A stretch of DNA of 6,799 nucleotides from an uncultured Clostridia bacterium (GTDB lineage Bacteria; Bacillota_A; Clostridia; Christensenellales; Aristaeellaceae), in the NCBI GenBank assembly GCA_947166205.1, contig CAMVDI010000096.1, positions 1 to 6,799 of the forward strand, given 5' to 3'. This document shows, in pieces, positions 1 through 5,212 of this stretch (within the stretch, counting starts at the first letter, position 1; each line of letters begins with the position of its first letter). The position numbers and the translations under genes are program-made. The notes under the pieces were generated by a model. It was not told the DNA's origin, searched no databases, and saw only the letters and a list, made by a program, of their open reading frames with translations.

Positions 1-48
1 CGACCACCGAGATCTACACTCTTTCCCTACACGACGCTCTTCCGATCT
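1..48 (+). other. Illumina TruSeq universal adapter sequence (contamination)
   Basis: All 48 bases match the Illumina P5/TruSeq universal adapter from its eleventh base to its 3' end. The block includes ACACTCTTTCCCTACACGAC and finishes with the diagnostic GCTCTTCCGATCT, after which genomic sequence starts at base 49. This is library-preparation sequence left at a contig end, not biology. Any gene call or homology result reaching into this stretch is an artefact. The match was made from memory of the standard adapter sequence and covers its whole 3' portion. Confidence 0.98.
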
Positions 49-546
49 GTTCACGGATGTACCCGCGCCGGCGGCGTCCGCGATCTGCTTTTCCAGCTCG
101 GCCACCTTCGCCTCGGCGGCGGCCTTCGCCTCTTCCGCGGCGGTCAGCTTCTCCTGCAGCTCAGCCTTGGCGGCGTCCACCGCATCGGTCAGCGCGCTCT
201 CGGAGGGAGCGGCGGCAGCGGCGTCCGCGATCTGCTTTTCCAGCTCGGCCACCTTCGCTTCAGCGGCGGTCTTCGCCTCCTCCGCGGCGGTCTTCGCCTC
301 CTCCGCGGCGGTCAGCTTCTCCTGCAGCTCAGCCTTGGCGGCTTCCACGGCCTCGGTCACCTGGGTCTCCGTGGCGGCCTTGGCTTCGTCCAGCTGCTTC
401 TGCAGCTCTGCGGCCTGGGTCTCGGCGGCGGTCTTCGCCTCGTCCAGCTGCTTCTGCAGATTACCCTTGTCTCCGTTGAAGACGAAGCAGAAGATAATCG
501 CGATCACGGCCAGAATGGCCAGGCACGGGGTCAAATACTTTTTCAT
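49..546 (-). CDS. Membrane-anchored Ala/Glu/Lys-rich coiled-coil protein, partial (C terminus missing)
   Basis: The frame opens at ATG 546-544 and stays open for 166 codons to the adapter junction, so the 3' end is missing. The start is supported by AAAGGAG at 563-557, 10 nt upstream. The protein starts MKKYLTP, followed by a hydrophobic segment at about residues 7-23. The residue before C20 is Phe, which does not fit a lipobox, so this is probably a signal anchor rather than a lipoprotein signal. The rest is almost all A, E, K, Q, L and T in heptad-like order. LQKQLDEAK occurs twice, 18 residues apart, and TAAEEAK occurs as a perfect tandem heptad. A larger block, AELQEKLTAAEEAK...KVAELEKQIADAA, occurs twice. 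This predicts a long helical coiled-coil stalk outside the membrane. The family is not recognised and no enzymatic motif is visible. Low-complexity coiled coils attract spurious similarity to myosin- or TolA-like proteins. It has its own promoter, so it may be independent of the upstream ABC operon. Confidence 0.85.
71..342 (-). repeat. Near-identical internal repeats in the coiled-coil gene
   Basis: Bases 71-111 are identical to 218-258 (41 bp, offset 147). Bases 134-174 are identical to 302-342 (41 bp, offset 168). The 21-base difference between the offsets is one extra heptad. Each copy encodes an AELQEKL-TAAEEAK-...-KVAELEKQIADAA module of roughly 40 residues. Identity at the DNA level, including third codon positions, suggests recent duplication or gene conversion rather than constraint on the protein alone. 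Such repeats are also hard to assemble, which may be why the contig stops here. Confidence 0.85.
270..311 (-). repeat. Perfect 21-bp tandem repeat encoding the heptad TAAEEAK
   Basis: Bases 270-290 and 291-311 are identical 21-mers lying head to tail. In the coding strand each unit encodes seven residues, giving TAAEEAK twice. The unit equals exactly two turns of a coiled-coil helix, so gain or loss of a copy would keep both the reading frame and the heptad register. The homologous second module (around 112-137) has only one copy, which shows the copy number has changed within this gene. Confidence 0.9.
388..459 (-). repeat. 54-bp-spaced direct repeat at the start of the coiled coil
   Basis: The 18-mer GTCCAGCTGCTTCTGCAG occurs at 388-405 and again at 442-459, an offset of 54 bases (18 codons). 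It encodes LQKQLD in both copies, within the longer repeated pattern LQKQLDEAK-(T/A)A(A/T)ETQ. It is a second and shorter repeat family in the same gene, next to the membrane anchor. Confidence 0.8.
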
Positions 547-556
547 TTTCCATCTA

Positions 557-563
557 CTCCTTT
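557..563 (-). promoter_or_regulatory. Ribosome binding site fixing the coiled-coil gene start
   Basis: The minus strand reads AAAGGAG, followed by 10 nt and ATG at 546. A closer ATG at 553-551 is in a different frame, where it does not give the membrane-anchor and coiled-coil protein, so the Shine-Dalgarno supports the start at 546. Confidence 0.75.
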
Positions 564-595
564 CGGCTCCGGGTTCTGCCCCTGAATATGGTCTG

Positions 596-624
596 ATTTT
601 ACACCCTGCGGCGTTTTTTTTCAA
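596..624 (-). promoter_or_regulatory. SigA/sigma70-type promoter for the coiled-coil gene
   Basis: On the minus strand, TTGAAA (624-619, five of six matches to the -35 consensus) is separated by exactly 17 nt from TAAAAT (601-596, five of six matches to the -10 consensus). The predicted transcript would start near 589, giving a leader of about 40 nt before ATG 546. The region is notably AT-rich, with a run of eight A on the minus strand overlapping the -35 box, in an otherwise GC-rich window. This is the only good promoter I can see in the window. It implies that the coiled-coil gene can be expressed separately from the ABC operon. Confidence 0.75.
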
Positions 625-698
625 TCTCTGTCCTGTCTTTTTCCTGACTTTTCAGGGATGTTTCCCGCCTTCCTTTTCCCGGCTTTTCGGGATGCCTT

Positions 699-2324
699 TC
701 AGCCCTTCCTTTTCGCTTTCCGGGCCTCCGCCAGTTTCCAGGCACCGATCAGGATCCAGACCCCCGCCGCGCCGCCCAGCAGGGCTTTGGATTCCGCCGG
801 CAGGGGCTGGCTCTCCGTCTTCTCCCCCTCCGCGTCGGGGGTCCCCTCCTCCGCGGCGGCTCCGTTTTCTGCGGCAATCTGGTCCAGATGGTAGAGGCTG
901 GTCATGTTGGCGAACAGGTCCGCCAGAAAGGCGTCGTTCATCTCCTTCTTCCGCCGGGCGCCCTTGGCGGTTTCCTCGATCATCTGGCCCGCCGCCTGGC
1001 GCAGGTCCGCGCTGCCGTTGAACACCGGGGTCACAAAGGTGTCGCTCCGGTGGTTCATCAAAAGCATGCTGGCCTCGATCTTCACCCTGTAGTGGGTCCT
1101 GTTGTCCTCCCCGATCCGGGCCAGATAGTCCTGATACGCTTCGCTCTCCAGCGCCTTGAGCGTCACGGGGAGGTATCCCTCCGTCCCGCTGTAGGCGATC
1201 TGTACCTCGTTGGTCATCAGATACTGGACGAAGAGCCAGCTGGCCAGCACCTGCTGGCTGTCCTCCTTGGAAAAGACGCAGACGCTGGGGCCCTGGCTGA
1301 TCATCTTCGGGTGTTCCGGGTCAAACTGGGGTATGGGGCGCACCGCCGTCGTGAAGGGGATCACCTGCTCCTTGTGGATATCCAGCAGCGGGGCGTCCGA
1401 GCCCATCCAGGTGGCGCCCGCCGTGGAGTCAATGGCAAAGACGCACTGTCCGGCGTTCAGAAAGTTTCCGGGATAGCTGCTGATGCCGAAGGTGGAGAAA
1501 GCCCGGCTTTTGGCGTGGTCATAGACCTCCCGCAGCAGGCTCTCCGTCGTCCCGTTGAAGATCAGGATCTCCCCCGCCTCGGTGGAATATCCCGCGTCCA
1601 GCTGCCGGAGCATGGAGATCATCATGTTGTCCGTGCTCTTGTAGATGAAGGGGATCAGGGTTTTCTGGCCGTTCAGCAGGAAATTTCCCTCCGCGTCCTT
1701 CTCCATGGCCTTTTCGGAAACTTCCCAGATGAAGTCCCAGGTCAGGATGTCCGGCACCTGGTATCCCAGCGCTTCCACAAAGTCCTGATTGATGTAGCAG
1801 GCCTCCGTGGAGCGCATGAAGGGCATGGCGTACTGCTTCCCGGCGATGACGCCCTCCGCCAGAAATTCCGGCACGATCTCCTCCCGGGTCGGCCCGTCGA
1901 ACCGGACCTGGCTTCCGCCCAGCCCGTACAGGGGATCCGCCATCAGCTCGTCCAGCGGCACCACCACGTTGCTGCCCGTCAGATAGGTGGCGATGTGATC
2001 CGGATAGGTGATGCAGACGTTGGGCGTGGTATCCGTGGAGATGTTTGTCAGCACGTCCCGGTAGATCTGGTTGTAGTCCGTGTACAGGCGCATGGTCACG
2101 GTGATGTTGGGATACAGCGCGTGAAAATCCGCCATCGCCTTCTTGTAGATGTCCGTCTGGGTCTGGTTCGTGTCATTCTTCGCCCAGAAGATGATCTCCA
2201 CCGGCTGGGTCTCATCGAAGCTCTCCGGAACGGTGAAGCCGGCCCGGTTCACCTGGTGGTGGCAGGAGGTCAGCGCCGTCAGGCACAGAAGCAGGGCGCA
2301 GAGCAGCGCGGCTTTCTTTTTCAT
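699..2324 (-). CDS. Extracellular solute-binding lipoprotein of a CUT1 sugar ABC transporter, with C-terminal membrane anchor
   Basis: This is the substrate-capturing subunit of the adjacent carbohydrate importer. The N terminus is a lipoprotein signal: three Lys, a hydrophobic stretch, then lipobox L18-T19-S20-C21, so mature protein should be lipidated at Cys21. The body resembles family 1 solute-binding proteins, with VEIIFWAKND near residue 43, the hinge-like YAMPFMRSTEACYIN near 168 and a GPSVCVFSK segment near 348. At 541 residues it is longer than the usual 400-460. The excess is a C-terminal extension: an acidic, Ala/Gly/Glu/Pro-rich linker followed by a hydrophobic helix at about 514-531 and a basic tail ending KAKRKG. 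This predicts a second membrane attachment. The substrate is unknown, since no hydrolase or regulator lies nearby. The ATG overlaps the upstream permease stop by 4 nt (ATGA, 2324-2321), indicating translational coupling. The family call is firm; the sugar specificity is not determined. Confidence 0.9.
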   Translation of the reverse strand: MKKKAALLCALLLCLTALTSCHHQVNRAGFTVPESFDETQPVEIIFWAKNDTNQTQTDIYKKAMADFHALYPNITVTMRLYTDYNQIYRDVLTNISTDTTPNVCITYPDHIATYLTGSNVVVPLDELMADPLYGLGGSQVRFDGPTREEIVPEFLAEGVIAGKQYAMPFMRSTEACYINQDFVEALGYQVPDILTWDFIWEVSEKAMEKDAEGNFLLNGQKTLIPFIYKSTDNMMISMLRQLDAGYSTEAGEILIFNGTTESLLREVYDHAKSRAFSTFGISSYPGNFLNAGQCVFAIDSTAGATWMGSDAPLLDIHKEQVIPFTTAVRPIPQFDPEHPKMISQGPSVCVFSKEDSQQVLASWLFVQYLMTNEVQIAYSGTEGYLPVTLKALESEAYQDYLARIGEDNRTHYRVKIEASMLLMNHRSDTFVTPVFNGSADLRQAAGQMIEETAKGARRKKEMNDAFLADLFANMTSLYHLDQIAAENGAAAEEGTPDAEGEKTESQPLPAESKALLGGAAGVWILIGAWKLAEARKAKRKG

Positions 2325-3166
2325 CCCTTGGTTCCCCCTCTCGATACGCCGGCCATAATCTTCTTCCGGAAGATCAGGAACAGCGCGATCAGCGGAACGC
2401 TGATCACCACCACCGCCGCCATCATGGCCGGGGTGTTTTCCCGGCCGAAGCCGCTTTCCCGGATCTGCTGGATGCCGTTGGAAACCAGGAAGTAGTTCTG
2501 ATCATAGGTGATCAGGCGGGGCCAGACATAGCTGTTCCAGCATTCGATCACCTTCAGGATCACGATGGTGACGATCGTCGGCTGGGCGATGGGGATCATG
2601 ACCCGCGTCAGATATTTCAGGTCGCTGGTTCCGTCCACCTTCGCGGCCTTGTACAGCTCATCCGGAATGGACTCAAAATTTTCCTTCAGCAGGTAGATGT
2701 AGAAGATGCTGGTCACGGAGGGCAGGATCAGGCCCAGGTAGGTGTTCCGCATATTCCAGTTGACGATGGTCACGTAATTGGTGATGATGACCAGCTCCGT
2801 GGGAATCATCATCAGGCTGAGGAAAAACGCGAATACCGCGTTCTTTCCCTTGAATTCCAGCCGGGCGAAGGCGAAGGCCGCCGGCACGATCACCAGCATC
2901 ATCAGCCCTGTGGTCGCCGCGGTGAAGATCAGCGTGTTGAGAAAATACCGGGCCAGCGGAACGGTGGTAAACGCGGAGACGTAGTTCTCCGCCGTGGGAT
3001 TCGGGGTCCAGAACCGGGGGATGTACTCACTGTTGTAGGCCGCGAAGCTCTTGACGCTGGTCAGGATCATCCAGTAGAAGGGAAACAGGACGATCAGCGC
3101 CCAGATCGTCAGGAAAAGACAGATCAGCGCCATGGACAGGGGGCTGTTTTTTTTCTGCGCGTTCAT
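2321..3166 (-). CDS. Carbohydrate ABC transporter permease, MalG/UgpE type
   Basis: This is the second transmembrane subunit of the CUT1 importer, 281 residues, the normal size for MalG/UgpE-type permeases. About six hydrophobic segments are visible, the first at about 12-32 and the last at about 248-266. The cytoplasmic EAA loop that docks on the ATPase is clear at about 170-191 (ELYKAAKVDG...MIP). The C terminus IMAGVSRGGTKG fits the typical ending of this family, which matches consensus forms such as FVAGLTAGAVKG. The start at 3166 follows the preceding permease stop by 12 nt and has a GGGGG-rich ribosome binding site in that gap. Codons 4-7 contain a run of eight A (3154-3147). The stop overlaps the start of the binding-protein gene (ATGA). 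Substrate specificity cannot be read from this subunit. Confidence 0.95.
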   Translation of the reverse strand: MNAQKKNSPLSMALICLFLTIWALIVLFPFYWMILTSVKSFAAYNSEYIPRFWTPNPTAENYVSAFTTVPLARYFLNTLIFTAATTGLMMLVIVPAAFAFARLEFKGKNAVFAFFLSLMMIPTELVIITNYVTIVNWNMRNTYLGLILPSVTSIFYIYLLKENFESIPDELYKAAKVDGTSDLKYLTRVMIPIAQPTIVTIVILKVIECWNSYVWPRLITYDQNYFLVSNGIQQIRESGFGRENTPAMMAAVVVISVPLIALFLIFRKKIMAGVSRGGTKG

Positions 3167-3178
3167 GCATCCGCCCCC

Positions 3179-4075
3179 TTACATGTACTGAACCGTCTTT
3201 TTGCTGACAGTCAGGTTGATATAGGTGATGGTGAAAACGATGCCGAACAGGATCAGCGCCGCCGCGGCCGCGTAGGAGGGATACCCGCCGCTGGATCCGT
3301 AGAGCATGTCGTAGACATAGCCCACGATGGTGTTCATTCCCGCGGCGTTCAGGTTGGTCCCGAACAGCGCCACCTCGTCGCTGTAAGCCTTGAAGGCGCC
3401 GATAAAGCCGGTGATGATGAGATAGAAGACGGTGGAGGAGATCATGGGCAGCGTGATCTTCCGGAAAATCCGGAAGGAGGACGCCCCGTCCACCCGGGCG
3501 GCCTTGTAGTAGTCGGGATTGACGCTGGCCAGCGCGCTGGTCAGGATCAGGATCTTGAAGGGCATGACCACCCAGACCGTATAGAAGCAGGTGACAAACA
3601 TCTTCGCCCAGTAGGGCCCCTCGATGAAGTCCACCTCCCCCAGGCCGATCTTTTCCAGCAGCAGGTTGACCAGACCCGCGGTATAGTCCGTTTTGCGGAA
3701 CAGGATCATGAACACCAGGCCCACGGCCAGCGTGTTGGTCACATAGGGCAGGAAGTAGATGGTCTGGAAGGCGTTCTGCAGCTTTTTGATGGAGGAAAGC
3801 CCCAGGCTGATCAGCAGGGAGACCCCCGTGCTGACCGGCACGGTGATGATGACGATGAGGAAGGTGTTCCGGACCGCCTGAACGAAGTAGGGATCGCTCA
3901 GCACATACCGGAAGTTGGCCAGGCCGATGCCCGTGGCCTCCCCCCTGGCGAAGCTGTAGTTTTCCTCCACCGCGTAGACGCATACGTCAATCAGCGGATA
4001 GACCATGAACACGGCCAGAAACAGGATGGCGGGCAGCAGGTACAGCCAGGCTTTCAGATTGTTCTTGCTCTTCAT
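3179..4075 (-). CDS. Carbohydrate ABC transporter permease, MalF/UgpA type
   Basis: This is the first transmembrane subunit of the CUT1 importer, 298 residues, close to the usual length of UgpA/LacF-type permeases. It begins KAWLYLLPAILFLAVFMVYP, the characteristic LPA...YP first helix of this group. Further hydrophobic segments lie near 70-92, 104-126, 158-180, 213-232 and 268-288. The EAA loop is present at about 190-210 (YKAARVDGASS...ITLP), with the conserved Gly and the LP ending. The protein lacks the long extra periplasmic domain of enterobacterial MalF, as is usual in Gram-positive bacteria. Its ATG overlaps the ATPase stop by 4 nt (4075-4072), and GTGAGG sits 8 nt upstream inside the ATPase gene. 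It should pair with the downstream MalG-type permease to form the heterodimeric channel. Confidence 0.95.
   Translation of the reverse strand: MKSKNNLKAWLYLLPAILFLAVFMVYPLIDVCVYAVEENYSFARGEATGIGLANFRYVLSDPYFVQAVRNTFLIVIITVPVSTGVSLLISLGLSSIKKLQNAFQTIYFLPYVTNTLAVGLVFMILFRKTDYTAGLVNLLLEKIGLGEVDFIEGPYWAKMFVTCFYTVWVVMPFKILILTSALASVNPDYYKAARVDGASSFRIFRKITLPMISSTVFYLIITGFIGAFKAYSDEVALFGTNLNAAGMNTIVGYVYDMLYGSSGGYPSYAAAAALILFGIVFTITYINLTVSKKTVQYM
3458..3476. repeat. Perfect 8-bp inverted repeat inside the MalF-type permease gene
   Basis: The plus strand reads CTTCCGGA-AAA-TCCGGAAG, a perfect 8-bp stem with a 3-nt loop. It falls in the codons for FRIFRK of the EAA loop. In mRNA it could form a compact hairpin. 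It has no following T tract and is explained at least partly by the coding sequence (two Phe-Arg type pairs), so a function is not claimed. Confidence 0.4.
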
Positions 4076-5157
4076 ATCCGCGCCTCACTCTCCCGGTCGA
4101 ACAGATGCACCTTGTAGGGCTTCAGGCGGAAGCGGACCTGCTTTCCCGGCGTGCCTTCCCGGGTATCCGCGGGAATGATCGCCCGGATATTCCGCCCGGT
4201 CATTTTCTCATGGCTGCATACCATGCTCACGTCCCGGCCCATCACCTCAACCCGCTCCAGCCCGCAGGTGAAGGGGCCCTCCGGATCCAGGATAAAGCCT
4301 TCCGGACGGATGCCCACCCAGACGGGCCCGTCCTTTTTCCCCGCCGCGTCCAGCACCGTCTCCGCGCCGATCCGCAGCTTTCCGTCCCGGATTTCCCCTT
4401 CCAGCACGTTGATGGCCGGGGTGCCCAGGAACTGGGCCACGAACAGGTTCTCAGGATCGTCGTAGACCTTCTGGGGTTCCCCGATCTGGTTCACGATTCC
4501 GTCCTTCATGACGATGATCAGGTCGGAGATGCTCATGGCTTCCTCCTGATCGTGGGTCACAAAGATGGTGGTGACCCCCGTGTCCCGCTGGATCCTGCGC
4601 AGCTCCTCCCGGGTCTGCAGCCTCAGCCGGGCGTCCAGGTTGCTCAGGGGCTCGTCCAGCAGCAGCACGTTGGGAATCTTGACCAGCGCCCGGGCGATGG
4701 CCACCCGCTGCTGCTGGCCGCCGGAAAGCTCCTTCGGCTTGCGGCCCATCAGCTGGTCGATCTGGACCAGCCTGGCCGCCTCCAGGGCCTTCGCGTGCAT
4801 GTCCGCCTTGGTCATCTTCTGCTTTCCCTTCAGGTTCTGCAGGGGAAAGATGATGTTCTCCTCCACGGTCAGATGCGGATACAGCGCGTAGTTCTGAAAG
4901 ACCAGGCCCACGCCCCGGTCCTCCGGAGGCAGGTTTGTCACATCCCGGTCCCCGAACAGGATGCGTCCCTCCGAGGGGGCCTCCAGCCCGCTGATCAGAT
5001 TCAGCGTGGTGCTCTTTCCGCACCCGCTCGGTCCCAGCAGCCCCACCAGCTGTCCGTCAGGGATCTCGAAGTTGAAGTTGTTGACCGCGGTCACTTCGCT
5101 GCCCTTTTTATCCCTGGAGGCAAAGCGCTTGGTCAGGTTCTCCAGCACAACTTTCAT
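4072..5157 (-). CDS. Sugar ABC transporter ATP-binding protein, MalK/MsmK/UgpC type
   Basis: This cytoplasmic ATPase powers the CUT1 importer. From Met at 5157 it has Walker A GPSGCGKST (42-50), Q-loop Gln88 in LVFQNYALYPHLTV, signature LSGGQQQR (144-151), Walker B LLLDEP with Asp168/Glu169, D-loop SNLDA and switch His202 in VTHDQEEA. All catalytic residues are intact. The last 130 or so residues form the TOBE-type regulatory domain of this subfamily (VWVGIRPE...RLKPYKVHLFD). Length is 361 residues, typical of the group. The start at 5157 is preferred because AAGGGGGAG lies 9 nt upstream and MKVVLENLTKRF matches how family members begin. An in-frame ATG at 5208 would add 17 low-complexity residues. 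It lies 4 nt after the preceding stop, but its nearest GGAGG is 15 nt away. In many Bacillota such ATPases serve several transporters; here the gene is linked to a complete one. Family names malK, msmK and ugpC all fit, so no symbol is assigned. Confidence 0.94.
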   Translation of the reverse strand: MKVVLENLTKRFASRDKKGSEVTAVNNFNFEIPDGQLVGLLGPSGCGKSTTLNLISGLEAPSEGRILFGDRDVTNLPPEDRGVGLVFQNYALYPHLTVEENIIFPLQNLKGKQKMTKADMHAKALEAARLVQIDQLMGRKPKELSGGQQQRVAIARALVKIPNVLLLDEPLSNLDARLRLQTREELRRIQRDTGVTTIFVTHDQEEAMSISDLIIVMKDGIVNQIGEPQKVYDDPENLFVAQFLGTPAINVLEGEIRDGKLRIGAETVLDAAGKKDGPVWVGIRPEGFILDPEGPFTCGLERVEVMGRDVSMVCSHEKMTGRNIRAIIPADTREGTPGKQVRFRLKPYKVHLFDRESEARI

Positions 5158-5166
5158 GGTTCCCGT

Positions 5167-5175
5167 CTCCCCCTT
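5167..5175 (-). promoter_or_regulatory. Ribosome binding site favouring the internal ATPase start
   Basis: The minus strand reads AAGGGGGAG, then 9 nt, then ATG at 5157. This is a better placed Shine-Dalgarno than the one available for the upstream in-frame ATG at 5208, where GGAGG is 15 nt away. It is the main reason for choosing the shorter protein. Confidence 0.6.
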
Positions 5176-5212
5176 CTCCGTTTCCGGTCCTGTCGTTCCG
5201 TCCGTCATGAGA

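Larger units (their letters stand above)
547..698 (-). other. Intergenic region: promoter, leader and two short inverted repeats
   Basis: This is the only sizeable gap between genes. Besides the promoter and ribosome binding site it holds two small inverted repeats just after the ABC operon: CCCG-AAAAGC-CGGG at 691-678 and CCTGA-AAAG-TCAGG at 656-643 on the minus strand. Neither is followed by a T tract on either strand, so neither qualifies as an intrinsic terminator. Transcription from the ABC operon may therefore run into the coiled-coil gene, or stop by another mechanism. Confidence 0.55.

Noticed and set aside
71..342. Repeats considered as a CRISPR array
   Set aside because: The repeated units are contiguous coding modules with conserved flanks in frame, not short palindromic repeats separated by unique spacers of uniform length.
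643..691. Inverted repeats considered as a rho-independent terminator
   Set aside because: Stems are only 4-5 bp and no T tract follows on either strand.
699..790. C-terminal LPAES plus hydrophobic helix plus basic tail considered as a sortase signal
   Set aside because: The motif is not LPxTG or a common variant, and the protein already has a lipobox, so a simple membrane helix is the more economical reading.
57..1021. Plus-strand frames rich in Ala/Ser or Arg/Pro at the left end
   Set aside because: They are translations of the repeat region of the coiled-coil gene read on the opposite strand, and one is preceded directly by adapter sequence.
888..2495. Long plus-strand open frame of about 535 codons opposite the binding-protein and MalG-type genes
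   Set aside because: It is antisense to genes with clear family motifs, lacks any recognisable domain, and is rich in His, Arg, Gly and Val as expected from reading GC-biased codons backwards.
3027..3983. Minus-strand alternative frame of about 318 codons overlapping both permeases
   Set aside because: The overlapping frames encode typical permeases with EAA loops; this frame gives an Arg/Gly/His-rich low-complexity product.
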